The notes under the pieces: model-generated
What the model was told of the DNA's origin: nothing
The model's input: the letters and a program-made list of their open reading frames with translations, nothing else
Databases searched by the model: none
Part shown: one piece after another, positions 26,984-38,149 of the stretch
How the letters are laid out: every line of letters starts with the position of its first letter
Numbering within the stretch: the first letter of the stretch is position 1
Assembly: GCA_963575745.1 (NCBI GenBank)
Contig: CAUYUJ010020517.1
Coordinates: 57,501 to 121,500, forward strand
Reading direction: 5' to 3'
DNA: 64,000 nucleotides
From: Prorocentrum cordatum
Taxonomy: Eukaryota > Sar > Dinophyceae > Prorocentrales > Prorocentraceae
Program-made: the position numbers and the translations under genes

Positions 26984-27097
26984 CCACCGGATGCCCATCA
27001 TCTTGAGCACCACATCTCGCCCGTCCTCGCGCCGGCGCGCCCTCATGACGAAGCCGTACTTGCCGTTGCCGAGCCAGTCGGCGCCGTCGAGGTTGAC
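26984..27097 (-). CDS. Protein kinase N-lobe exon
   Basis: After a CCCGAG acceptor the frame reads DGADWLGNGKYGFVMRARR, a glycine-rich loop (GNGKYG), followed by DVVLKMMGIRW with the beta-3 lysine. This is the ATP-binding start of a kinase domain. The donor lies after MGIRW or a little downstream; no catalytic-loop exon is seen further along the minus strand, so the gene is incomplete here. Confidence 0.7.
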
Positions 27098-27099
27098 CT

Positions 27100-27400
27100 C
27101 GGGAGGCCTCCCTTGATCAGATCCAACCACCCCGTGGCCCCCACCCCTCCTTTGGAAAATCGGGCCGGGCGAAAGGGGGGGATAGCAGAGGGGGGGGGGA
27201 ATATCAGCTCGCGTACCTGGTTTTCCTGGCGCCTCCCGGCGCCGGAGGCGCCCATGTATCGAGGAATGGGCTCCTCGGTGGGGCTGAAACCAGCTGCATG
27301 CAGCAGATTTCGTAACCCCCCCTTGCCCAATCCCCCCCTTTCGTCCGGGGCGAGAAGATGGGGGGGGATGGGAACGAGAGGAAAAGGGAGGTTGCCGTGA
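27100..27400 (-). other. Intron-like segment with inverted repeats
   Basis: Directly upstream of the kinase exon. CCGGGCGAAAGGGGGGGAT (27165-27183) and CCCCCCTTTCGTCCGG (27334-27350) are inverted copies around a short unique centre, as in the other intron elements of this window. Confidence 0.5.
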
Positions 27401-27597
27401 GGGGAGCGGGTCGGGGAAGCACGGGTCCTGGACCCCGAAGCCCTGGGGGCCTCCCCGGGGAGCAGCTGCTCGTCCCGAGCCGCTCGCTCTATAGGTGCCG
27501 GGGCCCGTGGAGGGCCCCGTGAGGCCAGGCACGGCGCGGAGCCTCGGGGCCCGTGCGCTGCATGGCGAGGGTGCGCAGCAGCAGGTGGAGGAGAATT

Positions 27598-27960
27598 GGG
27601 ACGATCGCGACTGTCTACCAGACCACCCCAACCCAACCCGAAGGCCCGAATTTCGGGCGGGGGGGAGGGGGGTACGGGCTTCATCTGTGCCGCTTCCGTC
27701 TTCCCCGAGCCCCGCCCCCAGTGGAGACGGAGGGCAAATCAGGGCCTTCGGGTTGGGCTGGGGCGGCGTGGTGGGCGGTGGCGAGCAGAGCAGGGCCCGC
27801 AGGGGGAGTCTCCCCGGCCTTCTTGTCTATGGTCACCACGACGTGCTGGGCCACCGACCGCCAGAAGTCGTGCGTGACCTTCACCTCCTCCTCGAGCCGA
27901 CGGGGCACGTGGCCGGCCGCTCACGGCAGCACTGGACTCAGGTCGGGCATGTCCCCCCAC
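27598..27960 (-). CDS. Possible upstream exon of the kinase-like gene plus adjoining intron
   Basis: 27960-27815 reads PRRLEEEVKVTHDFWRSVA and then HVVVTIDKKAGET in one frame, with an in-frame TGA upstream at 27912. The following 27810-27600 contains inverted repeats (CCCAACCCGAAGGCCC at 27631 and GGGCCTTCGGGTTGGGC at 27738) typical of intron elements here. I read the first part as an exon; its link to the kinase exon is by position only. Confidence 0.35.
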
Positions 27961-28392
27961 GGGCGGATCATGGACGAGGAGCAAAAAATTGTCAAAACGT
28001 ACCCCCGAATAGTCAAAGGCTGTTCGAGAAGCTGTTCCCCGACGAACTATCTTTTTACTCTTTTCGGATCTCCCCCCCGTGGAAAGGACACGCCCGACTC
28101 AACACCAGCTCGTGGTGGTGGTGTATAAAAATCGCTCCCCTTGGTAACCAAACTTATATACACCACCGCCGCGCGTGCTTTGATGAATCCTGTTCCGGCC
28201 CTCAAGAGAGAGGGGGCAGCCCGGTTGCCGTCGGCGGCGGGGGGGGGATTGCGGGCTGTTCACCTGAGCAAAACTGCACCAAATCGCATCGTATATTATT
28301 CTCGATCTTCCCAGACCCCCGACGTCATGATTTCTTCATGACGCGACCCCCAGAGGTCCGGACCCATTCCCCGGGACCGGTCTTTCGTCCTG
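27961..28392. other. No feature recognised
   Basis: GC-rich unique sequence with no convincing frame, repeat or motif apart from homopolymer G runs. Confidence 0.4.
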
Positions 28393-29491
28393 AGTCGCTT
28401 TTTGACGGTCCCGAGGCCCGGGGAGACCCCCGAGGCCGAAAATAGCGAAAAACCTCCCGTGGTGATTTTTTGTCATGACCCGAGGGGGTCTGGGTTGGTG
28501 GTGGGAGTCAGACACCGTGCTCGGATGCTTTGGACGCCCGAAATGGGTACCGAAAAAATGGGTACTATGCCCAACAGCACATGTTGTCCCAAACCAACAG
28601 CGGCCGCTGTTGGGCAGGCGGCCTCCGGTCTCGAATGGACACAGGCCGCGGCGGCGTGGACAGCGAGCCCTTCTCAAACTGAACAAGATCCGCTGTTGGG
28701 CATTGTACCCATCCCTGATGGTCCGCTACCGAAAATTTCCGGTAGCGCTCCGCAGAGATCGGTCGCTACCGAAATACCGAAATGTAGCGCCCAATACCGG
28801 TATCAGACCGTTCTGAAATCCGCTATCTCAACGCCCTCAAACGAAGATCCGGTCGCTACCGAAATTCGGGGTGCGTCGAAATCGCTACCGAAAATTTCCG
28901 GTACCAGACCATCTGGGCATTCTTTCAGTACCCCTTCCGTGCGCGCAGAGATGCTGCGTCACCGCCGCCTCCGCTGGGCCCTCCGCCGGGCCCTCCCCCG
29001 GCGGGCCCGCCGAGCGCGCTCTGCTCCTCCGCCGGCGGGCCGCGCCGAGCGCGGGGCCCCCTGGCTGGGACGCGCCGCGTCGGCGCGCGCCCGCCCTCGG
29101 CCGGGGGGGGAGGCGACCCTCCCCACGCTCCTCTCCACCCCCAGACCCCCTCGGGTCATGAAAAAATCACGACGGGAGGTTTTTCGCTATTTTCGGCCTC
29201 TGGGGGCCCTCACCGGGCCTCGGGACCGTCAAAAAACAACTCGGGACCTCGCCCTCGGCCAGGGGGGAGGCGACCCTCCCCACGCTCTTCCCAGGTGGTC
29301 TGGCACCGGAAATTTTCGGTAGCGATTTCGACGCACCCCGAATTTCGGTAGCGGCCAGATCTTCGTTCGAGGGCGTTGAGATAGCGGATTTCGGAACGGT
29401 CTGATACCGGTATTGGGCGCTACATTTCGGTATTTCGGTAGCGACCGATCTCTGCGGAGCGCTACCGGAAATTTTCGGTAGCGGACCATCA
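28393..29491. repeat. Large paired inverted repeats
   Basis: Two repeat families occur twice in opposite orientation: R1 at 28393-28500 and 29142-29252, and A at 28715-28917 and 29289-29491. The A copies are about 200 bp and nearly identical (GATGGTCCGCTACCGAAAA... and its complement). A direct duplication (GGCGACCCTCCCCACGCTC) lies at 29110 and 29270. No coding sequence is supported; ORFs on both strands mirror each other because of the symmetry. Confidence 0.85.
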
Positions 29492-29540
29492 GGGTTCGCC
29501 ACCCTCCCCCTCGTCCTCAAGGAGGGAGACGTGGAAGGAG

Positions 29541-29694
29541 TGCGTGTGTGTGTGTGTGTCTGTGTGTCTGTGTGTCTGTGTGTCCGTGTGTCTGTGTGTC
29601 TGTGTGCCTGTGTGTCCGTGTGTCTGTGTGTCTCTGTGTGTCTGTGTGTCTGTGTGTGTCTGTGTGTCCGTGTGTCTGTGTGTGTGAGCATGCG
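29541..29694. repeat. TGTGTGTC microsatellite
   Basis: Imperfect GT repeat with regular C interruptions (TGTGTGTC units). Purely repetitive. Confidence 0.9.
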
Positions 29695-29769
29695 TAGGGC
29701 TTTGCCCCAGGCGCCCAGAGAAAGGGCAGTCCGTACACGTCGGCCTGTCCCTGGGAGGTATAGTCCTCC

Positions 29770-30554
29770 ACCCCACAGGAACGGAAACGGTGCCTCAGTT
29801 TGTGGTGCGGGTCCTCGTGTTCCACCTCCATCTGCTCCAGCGCTTTTTTCTTCACCTTGAGCTCTGCCTGCAGAACCTTGACCTCTGCCTGCAGCTGGGT
29901 CGACTGCTCGCGCAGCTGCGTCAGCTCGTTCGACAACGCTGCCAGCTCGGACGTCGAGGGCGGGGAAACCAGCGACTTTCGCCCTCTGGGGAACAATAGC
30001 GCACAAGCATGAGATCATCCAGATGTCCGCGGACGACTTCTCTGCCAGCGCCGAGCCCCCTCTTCACATCGCCTCCCGGCGCGCGAAGCGCGCCAAGGGG
30101 GGCGCCGAAGGCGCCGCCTTGAGGTGTAGGGACGGGGTCCGCTGTGTAGCGCTGGCGGAGAAGTCATTCAGACGTCCAAGATGTCGTGCTCATGCGCGTT
30201 TTCCGGTCATCGGATCCTCCCTTGCTGTTCTTGGAGTACAGCCACACCGTGAACTCGAAAATGTCGATCACGCCGTCGCGGTTGACATCCACCGCCTCGA
30301 CCATCTTGTCCACCTGGGCGTCGGTAAGGCTGCCCCGGGTGAGCTTCGCGAACGCCCTTCGGAACTCCGCCTCGCTGAGGGCCCCGTCGTTGTCGCTGTC
30401 GAAGCGCCGGAAGAGCTCGCAGACGCTCCTCTGTGCAGGCGTCTGATCCTGCATGGAAGGCGATTGTGAGTCGGTGGACAGGCGGCGAACCACGGCCGAC
30501 CTGGCCGAGTTGGGAACGTTCATGGACGGGACGGCGTAGACCGTGTCGTTGTTC
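29770..30554 (-). CDS. EF-hand and coiled-coil protein, internal exons
   Basis: Exon 30554-about 30183 begins after CCCGCAG and encodes two canonical EF-hands: [12 protein letters not shown] (within FRRFD...FRRAF) and [12 protein letters not shown] (within VEAVD...FTVWLY). Both loops keep the calcium ligands at positions 1, 3, 5 and 12 and Gly at 6. Exon 29985-about 29770 begins after CCCCAG and encodes a coiled coil ([19 protein letters not shown] and onward) ending in [10 protein letters not shown]. The linking intron is described separately. Likely a calcium sensor; dinoflagellates are rich in such proteins. An upstream exon may be 31566-31487. Start and end of the gene are not seen. Confidence 0.8.
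30012..30186 (-). other. EF-hand gene intron with inverted ends and nested hairpins
   Basis: GACTTCTCCGCCAGCGC (minus strand, 30166-30150) faces its inverted copy GCGCTGGCAGAGAAGTC (30054-30038). Between them lie two perfect hairpins with GAA loops, GGCGCGC-GAA-GCGCGCC (30077-30093) and GGCGCC-GAA-GGCGCC (30099-30113). Exact splice sites are uncertain; the acceptor is CCCCAG at about 29986. Confidence 0.65.
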
Positions 30555-30579
30555 CTGCGGGTGGTGGGTGGGGGGGGGG

Positions 30580-31000
30580 GGAGGGCGTGACCAAGGGAAG
30601 AGGAGGAGAAAAAGGAGGAGGAAGGAGGAGGAGGAGGAGGAGGAGGAGGGAGGAGGAGGGAGGAGGGAGGAAGGAGGAGGAGGGAGGGAGGAGGAAAAGA
30701 AGCAGGAGGAGGGGAGGAGGAGGGGGGGGGAGGGGGAGGGAAGGAAGGGAGGGGAAGGGAGGAGGAAGGAGGGGGGGGAAGGCGGGAGGGAGGAGGGAGG
30801 CGGAGGAGCGGAGGAGGAGAGCGGAGGAGGAGGGAGGAGGGAGGAGAAGCAGGAGGGAGCAGGGAGGAGAAGAGGAGGAAGCAGGAGGAGCAGGAGGAGG
30901 AGGAGGAGGAGGAGGAGGAGGAGGAGAGGAGGAGGAGGAGGAGGAGAGGGGGGCAGGAGGGGGGGGAGGCGGGGATGGGGAGCCGCAGCGGCGGGAGGTA
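30580..31000. repeat. GGA/GGAG microsatellite (intron)
   Basis: Purine tract of GGA repeats, (TCC)n on the sense strand of the EF-hand gene, between candidate exons, so presumably intronic. Confidence 0.85.
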
Positions 31001-31090
31001 GCATCATGAGAGGGGACAGGAGGTCCAAACCGACGATCATGTGTGTGTCGGTTGGTTCCCTGACTCTCTCTCTCTCTCTCTCTCTCTCTT

Positions 31091-31253
31091 AGGGCGACGA
31101 GATCTATGCATATCCACTGCTCCTGGCCAGGCCCATCCTGGGCCCAGGAGCTGTGTATATGCCTCCCTGGCCAGGCCAGGAGGGCGTATACACCGCTCCT
31201 GGGCCCAGGATTGGCCTGGCCAGGAGCAGTGGATATGCATAGATCTCGTCGCC
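31091..31253. repeat. 163-bp near-perfect foldback element
   Basis: Arms of about 75 bp start AGGGCGACGAGATCTATGCA at 31091 and end in the complement at 31253, differing at only a few positions, around a small CCTGGCCAGG-like centre. Flanking CT repeats on both sides may be the target. No coding capacity; a MITE-like unit between EF-hand gene exons. Confidence 0.9.
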
Positions 31254-31486
31254 CTATCTCTCTCGCTTCGCTTCTCTCCTGGACGAAAGCCGCCAAGTAG
31301 CTGGAGAGGGGGGCCAAGCAGAAACGGGGAGGGGAATGGTGCGGCGAAGGGACAGGGGCGGGGGGAAGGGGGGAGAGGAAGAGAGAGGGGAGAGGGGGCC
31401 AGAGAGGTGTGCGCGCGCCGCATCTAACACCGTACGCCTTTCCACCCGCCCCTTCCCATGTTGCTGAGTTACTATGAGTCCGCTCA

Positions 31487-31566
31487 CCAGTATGTCCTAG
31501 AAGCCATGTATCCCAAACCTGATAGAACTTGGAGCGCAAGTGGGCAGGGACTTGCGAGAAAGACGT
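31487..31566 (-). CDS. Candidate upstream exon of the EF-hand gene
   Basis: The frame reads PVEFTSFSQVPAHLRSKFYQ then VWDTWLLGHT and meets GTGAGC, a strong donor, on the minus strand. Its 5' boundary is unclear and no family is recognised. Assignment to the EF-hand gene rests on strand and spacing. Confidence 0.4.
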
Positions 31567-31569
31567 GAA

Positions 31570-32640
31570 TTCGACGGGGGATCCAAGCAAAGCGTCTCAT
31601 CGGCCACCGTGTTGCGAGGCACGGGTTGGGGTGTTCTCAAGTCCCCTGTAGTCCTCTGTCCTGAGTCCTCAAACTTAAACAAATCTACGACGCCTGCGCC
31701 GAATCACCGCCGTCACTGCCTGTTGGAAACGCCCGTGCGGCCAAACGTTGAGCCGAAGTCTGGCCAAGCTATTGGATCATGTATTCCCCAGCCGTTGTGG
31801 AACCCCTTGGGGGGACACTGGGGAGAGGAAGGGGAACGAGGAGGAGAGGGAGGGAAGCGTTTTGAAACGGTTTGGCGAACACAGCGTGCAGAGGAGGAGG
31901 GCACAGACGCAACTCGGATCCCAACGCTCCCAATCCGGAGAAGGAGAACGCCCCCTAGCCGGTCCACCGCGGACGGAAAAAGGACCCGAGATGGCCAAAC
32001 CCGAAACGGCGGCACGCAACCGCTGCTGAACCGGTGCCAACAGTCTAAGAACAGATTTCGTCCCTGCCGATGCGACCTGACTTCTCGAGGCCCTTCCTGG
32101 AAGGGGGGCTCGTACATCTCATTTCGCTGCCGTCCGTCCAACGTCGCGGCAACGTGACAGCAGTTGATGAAAAAAAAGCTCAACGAAAAATCAGAAAATA
32201 CAAAAAAAATCAGGCGGGGGATTTACAAAATCGTAGCCAAAATCGGCTTGGGGGACGGGGCCTCACGACACCTCTGGCTGAAATACAAACCGCGCAGGTC
32301 CCAGCAGGCCACAGCGCGGGACAAATGCAAGAATGCCCCCCCAACCGCGACGGGCCCCTGGACCGACAAAACGACCTCGGATGGAAACGGGTCGACCCCG
32401 ACAGCAACGATGCAAGGCGCCCGACAAGCCTCCAAAAGGCAAGCCCGAGAAGCCAGGAGCAGCGCCTCGCGTAGCTCGGTTTAGTCTTGCGGACGCCATG
32501 ACAATGGGCATGGGCACTCAAACAATCCTATCATTGAATTACACATATGTTCAAACTGTGTAAAGCATGTTCTAAACATATGTCAAGCATGGACACATAT
32601 TTAAAACATGTTTGAAACATGTGTTAAACATCTGGACACT
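31570..32640. other. No gene seen; dispersed repeat and AT-rich island
   Basis: 31725-31807 is the partner of 25924-25999. 32516-32640 is an AT-rich island with repeated AACATGT/ACATATG-like words. The rest shows no convincing frame. Confidence 0.5.
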
Positions 32641-32857
32641 ATTTGGCAGCATGCTTCCTCTCCATTAACCGACTTCCACAGGCTTCGTCAGGCATCGTCG
32701 GCACAAGCTTTGCGGGGGTCCGCCACACACGCTTCGATCAGAGCCCGACGGCCTCTCCGGCGAGCCAGCGCAAACCGGGCATCCCAAAGGTCCGCGGGCG
32801 GCTCCGACACTAACTGGCATGGCGCAGGAACGCTCAGCAGCTTCCGAAACCGCTTGG

Positions 32858-34981
32858 TCAACGGACCAACTTCTGATGCTCTGAGAGTTCCGCGCCGTCC
32901 AAATCGAAACGTGACGGGCTCCAATCGAGGGTGACAGCCCCAGGACCGAGGGCGCGAAGAGCAGCGCGAGTTCGGAGCCAGATATCCCCGCTCCGATCTC
33001 TCAACGAGAAATCCACCCGACCAGTTTCCCACGCAGCCAAGAGCGGGCAGTGGTCCGCGACATCACAGTGGTGCCTCCAAGATACACGGCGTACGCCAGC
33101 AACTCGGAACGCGGGACCGTCTTGGTCCTTCCTGGTAACGAGAACACGTGACGCCCCCAACTGTCCCCCAATTAACAAGCCAAGGGGTCCTCCTGATGGC
33201 GACCACGGCCGAGCCGCATTGACGCCTTCGCGGACCAGCAGAAAGGCAACCAGTTCAGTCGCCCCGACAGACACTCGGGGTTCGCCAGAACCCTCGGGCA
33301 ACGAAAGGGCCGACAGAGGAGAGGACCCCAGGGAAAGCGACCCCTCAATTTCCCAAGGCTCCTGGAAAATACGATGCGCCAGGGCAATCGGGGGCGCGCC
33401 TCGAAGCCAAAGCCCTGGACTGGCGTCGGCGCCCGCAAGGGCTTGAGGAATCAAACCTGGAAACCTGAAATCATCATGATCTTTTTTAGCACGGGCATTC
33501 CCAGGTCCTGTGCCGCAGAGTCCCATGCCCCCTGTGGCACCGAGGGCACAGCTGCTGCTCAGCCGCGCCTGCTGCGAACTGCCTCACACACGGCCCCTGC
33601 GCGCCAATGACCACGCGCAGCGTCTGGCCCGCCTCGTCGAAGTCGCCGCGCTTGGGGGACCCCCAGATGCCTCGTCCTTGCCCAGTAGATAGAGGTCACC
33701 ACCCCCGACCAAATCATCAGCGTCCTCATGATGGCTGGCAGCGCGCCAGCTCTGTGAGCACCCGCCCTCCACCAGGTCGACCCAAATGCCGCTGATCGCC
33801 ATCTCGTCGGCAGCGAAGCCCTCGGCCGAGGATGCGGGGATGCCCCACTCCACCCAGCGGCCATGCTCCAACCTCTGCCAGGCTGCCACTGACGGTGCCC
33901 TCCATCCCGAGTCCATGAGAGTAGCAATAACAGCTGAGACTGGACCACGAACAACTCCCCGTCGACGGGACGGCCCTGCAACACCCAGACAGCGAGCGAC
34001 CTTGATCAAAGCAGCCTCGATATGTGACACTCAGAATGAAGCTGCCTCGCTGCAAGGTACTCAACAATGAGTTGGCGACGACGCTCCAGTCCTGTCTCCC
34101 TGCGCCCATACAGAACCTCGAGCGTGCTGGTGAGGCAGCAGCCACGAAGAAGACCCGCGCCGGCATTGGCGGCCTGCCTATGCGACTGGCGGGACTGATG
34201 AGGAGCGAGCCCTTGCACCTGATGCCCGTATGGTGCTCGAGGCAATGCACCAGTGCATTCAAAGCCTTGGCATATCTCCCTCAACTTCGCATGCCGCCGA
34301 AAACGATGGATACAAAGAACCCGCTTGCTGGTGGAGGCGGTCCTTTGAGACGGTTTGCGAATTGACCTCCTCTAAACGCCATAATTCTCCACTCCAAGGT
34401 CCACGGCGGCGAGACAATATAAGACAGGGGCGCCCAACTTTCCCATGCGTTTCGTCATGCTCCTGCCCAGACGCGAGCACTGGCCGTGAGCAACGTCTTG
34501 CCAAAGACTACCAGTCTCGTAGCTTCCGACCCTTGTAAGAAATAAGAAGCAGAAGCCCAGCCCCTTTCTTCAACAAGCCGACTCGCACCTTCATCTTGGA
34601 GCACCGCATCATCTATGAACGTCCAGAACATGGTAAAGTCTGAGCGCTGCTGGGCCCTCTGCGACAAATGGTGGAAGAGCAGCTTGGACAGTCGCACTTC
34701 GTGTGGTGACCCTGCCACGATGGACCTGGTAGGTAGTATAGCTTCGGCAACTCCTTGAGCACAGCGAAGGAAGCGCGGGTTCACACATAGCTGCACCTCC
34801 AAACAAGTCACGATGGAGGGGAACTCCATTTGCAACGCAGCCCCCCGAGGAGAACCCAAGACAACGAGTCGTAGAACTTCTCAAGGTCAAGCAACAAGGT
34901 GGAGGTTAAGATGCTCAGGACTCCTGCCGACTCGTCCAGCAGCTATCGAAAAAATAAATAAAAAAAAAATAAAAAAAAAAA

Positions 34982-35070
<89 letters not shown>

Positions 35071-35528
35071 GAAACGTGATGCGTTGCAGAGAGTGTCCCC
35101 GTGGGCGTGGAGATCTTCAAACCCCTCTGATGTGACCCCGAATCTCATAGGCTCCAGACTTTGGTGGCGCCAGGCAGCAAGCAATACACAGACAGTGACC
35201 AGGACCTGAAGGGGGGGCATGTGCCTTGGAGATCTGCCAGCCTTAGCCATTGACGGTACCCCACTGTGCCCTGAGCAGGAATCCGCTGTAGGTCTCAAGG
35301 CGTGATGAAGTCAACCCCGCCAGCCTTCGTGGGGAGCTGGCTGATGACCTGGCCCAGCATGTGCTGAGAGAACTCATGCAAGGGTTGCTGGCTGGACTCA
35401 CGATGTAGTTTCCTGAGCATGTCTGAGATAGCCCTGGGGTCGTCCACCGCTTCAGTCCAAAGCTGACTCCAGGCTTGCCTCTTGACCTTCATGATCTCGG
35501 TGGGGTCGGTGATGGTGGCATCTCCCAC
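32858..35528 (-). mobile_element. Decayed LINE-type non-LTR retrotransposon
   Basis: Minus-strand fragments in several frames line up as one LINE polyprotein. 35528-35295 is the pre-RT linker (MLRKLHRESSQQPLHEFSQ). 34920-34860 reads LLDLEKFYDSLSW, the RT motif with the first catalytic Asp. 34859-34455 continues with ILPTRSIVAGSPHEVRLSK and FIDDAVL, the Y/FxDD box. 34030-33559 and 33526-32858 are post-RT segments (SAVIATLMDSGWRAPS; GLWLRGAPPIALAHRIF). Frame shifts, stops and an A tract inside the RT show that it is dead. No 3' tail or target duplication was identified. Confidence 0.7.
34949..35069. repeat. ~120-bp A-rich/poly(A) tract inside the LINE RT
   Basis: Nearly pure A on the plus strand (poly-T in LINE sense), interrupted by a few T and C near 34955-34982. 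It splits the RT coding frame, so it was gained after the LINE lost function or marks a truncated retroposed insertion in the opposite orientation. Confidence 0.85.
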
Positions 35529-35569
35529 AATGAACTCTGCGCTGACTGCCGTGGGAACTTTGACAGGAG

Positions 35570-36900
35570 AGGGGGGGGAACGAGGAGGAGGAGGAGGAGG
35601 AGGAGGAGGAGCGGAGCTCTTGAGGCCCTCTTGGGGCCTCCTGGGGGGCTTCCTGGGAGCCTGTGGGGCGGGGCTTCGAGGGGCCTCTTGGGCGCCTCCT
35701 GGGGCCCGTTGGGGTTTGCACGGGCCTCTTGGAAACCTCCGGTGCGCCTCCTGGGGGCCTCCATGGACCCATGTGCCCCTTTCGCCTTCGGAGGCAATGT
35801 TGGGGCTCGCTCGAGGGCCGTCTTGGAGGTCTCTGGGGCCCTCTCGGGGCAGTGTCGGAGGCCTCTTGGGGCGGTCTTTGGGCCACCTTCGGCCGTCTCC
35901 CGGGCCTCTTGGGAGGTTCCATGTGGGCCCATCTTGGAGCGCGGGGAGGCCGACAAGGCGGCGAGAACGCTAATACCACTGACACACCTAGAGAACACCA
36001 ATGATTTGGGGACCTGTTGGGGACCTCTTGGCCTTCGGAGGCCGTCTTAGGCCCTCCCTGGGCAGTCGTGGGTTCTTCTTTGGGCGGTTCAGGGCCGTCT
36101 TGGGGGTATCTGGGTCCGTTTGGGGGCCGTCTTGGAGGCCTCTTGGGCTGTCGTGGGGACCTATTGGGTCGCCTTGCGGGGGAAATGGGCCGTCCTGGGG
36201 CGATCTTGAGGGCCTCCCTATGGGCCCGTCTTGGAGCGTCGGAAGCCCGAAAAGGCGAGAACGTTCAAATCATTGGACAACCTGACGGGAATCAATCATT
36301 CTGTGGGTCCTGGAAGTCCTCTCAGAACCCTCTTCTGGCGTCTAAGAAGCGTCTTGGGCCGACTGAAGGCCAACCTTGGCGCGCCCAGCGTCGCAACTGT
36401 AAGTTGTGGCCGTCTTGCGCAGTCTTCCGCCGTCTTCTGCCGATCTCCAGCCCGTGTCCAGGGCCAGCTTTCGAGGAGTACCCCCCAGACCCCGTGCAGG
36501 GGGACACACAAGAGGAACCCTTCGCAAGGTCGGGGGAAAAAAGGTCAGCGTGTCATGCGCAAAAATGGGGGGTACACTAGATGAGGGGGGTGGAAAAGGA
36601 GGAGGAGGAAGAGCAGGAGGAGAAGGAGGAAGAGGAGGAGGAGGAGGAAGAGGAGGGGGAGTAGGAGGAGGAGGAGGCGGTGTAATAATGAGAGCAAGAA
36701 TAATAATACATAAACAAATAAGCACAACTATAAATAAACAATAGTAGTAATAACAATAATACTAATACTAAGAATGACAGAAATTAGTGGCGATGCTGAT
36801 AAGAATAATGAGCAGCATGCTACTACTAATCATAGTACGAATTGAAATAACTAAAACAACCAGAAACGAATACTCATAATACGAAGAAGAAGAAGAAAAT
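35570..36900. repeat. TCTTGGG repeat tract, GGA tract and AT-rich stretch
   Basis: 35620-36240 is the CCAAGA.GGCC family in reverse orientation. 36590-36690 is GGA microsatellite. 36690-36900 is AT-rich with imperfect AAT triplets. No gene is supported. Confidence 0.7.
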
Positions 36901-37297
36901 GTAGCAGACGAAAAAGAAGACACATAAAGGGACAACGTGGCGGATGGGCAGGAGAATGAGCATAAGAAAGAGAAGGACGCTGAAGGAGGAGGGAATCTGC
37001 AGCACCAGAGGTAGAATGAATAGGGCAAAGGAACAGCAGAAACGGGAGGACCAGCAGAAGGTGGAGGAGGAAAAAGGAGAACACGGCAACGACGAGGACG
37101 GAATCATATCCATTACTGCGGCTCGCGCCGACGCGAGAGAGCCGACTAAACGGTGGAAGCAACACAGCGCTCCATACTGACATGTCGCCGACTACACGGG
37201 GGGCATCATGCTTGAAAGGCTGATAACATCCCGATCGGAGAAACGAAACCTGCAAACTGCCAGACAATTAATCATGCGGGCGGCAACAACAACAAGT

Positions 37298-37336
<39 letters not shown>

Positions 37337-38100
37337 CGCGGGATAAGCGGTGGCAGCAGTGGACAGCATCGGTGGAGAGAGGTGAATGCTACTCACGCTG
37401 TGTACTCAATATGAAGACGGGGGTGAGTGAGCGAGCGAGCGGGCGAGCAGCCGTCCGGCCCCTCTGGTCGTAAAGCCTCGCTCGTTTGGGCGGGACGGGT
37501 CGGGCCATGGCCCCTTGCAGAAAACATGCGGCATCATGCGCACGTGCTCTCACCTCCCACTCGCGCTTGGGACTTCAAAGCTCTGCCACATCGCACTTGG
37601 CTTCGCCGCATTGAGCCAAGCGAACGGAGACGGGAGAGGGGGAGCTTGAACTGATATGGCTCAGGGGCGCCTTGATCCCTCTGGTGGGACCAGGGGCCTG
37701 AAACACTGAAGCGCTGATGGCAGTGGTGTTCGTCGAACGCTGCCGCTACCCCCAGGGAAGCCCGGTCGGGCCCCCTCTGGGGGAGTAGAACAACATCGAG
37801 AAAATGATGGACCGAGGTTCAGCAGAGCAGGAGGGAGGGAGACGAGGAGGTGCATCACATCCACATAACCATAACCCCAGGAGGAACAAAGAAAAAGTAG
37901 AGGTGGCTGCAGCGAGTCTGCGGCGCGGCGGCCGTGAACATGTAGGCGGGGCCTCAGGGGTCGGTTTTCTAGTGGTTGGGCAAGGTCCTCTTTCCTTCAG
38001 GTGACGGAAAGAGCGAGGTACGAGCGAGTGACGTTGAGCAGGGGGCAAAGCCCTTCTAGGGAGGGGTCCAGGGGAGGGGCGAGGCGCGCGGGCGGCGTCT
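36900..38100. other. No gene; (CAA)n at 37288-37336
   Basis: Apart from a 49-bp (CAA)n microsatellite I see no repeat or coding signal that stands out from background frames. Confidence 0.45.
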
Positions 38101-38149
38101 AATGGCCCTATTTGGTGGGTTTTCCGTTGGGCTTTTGTATGTTTTTCGG

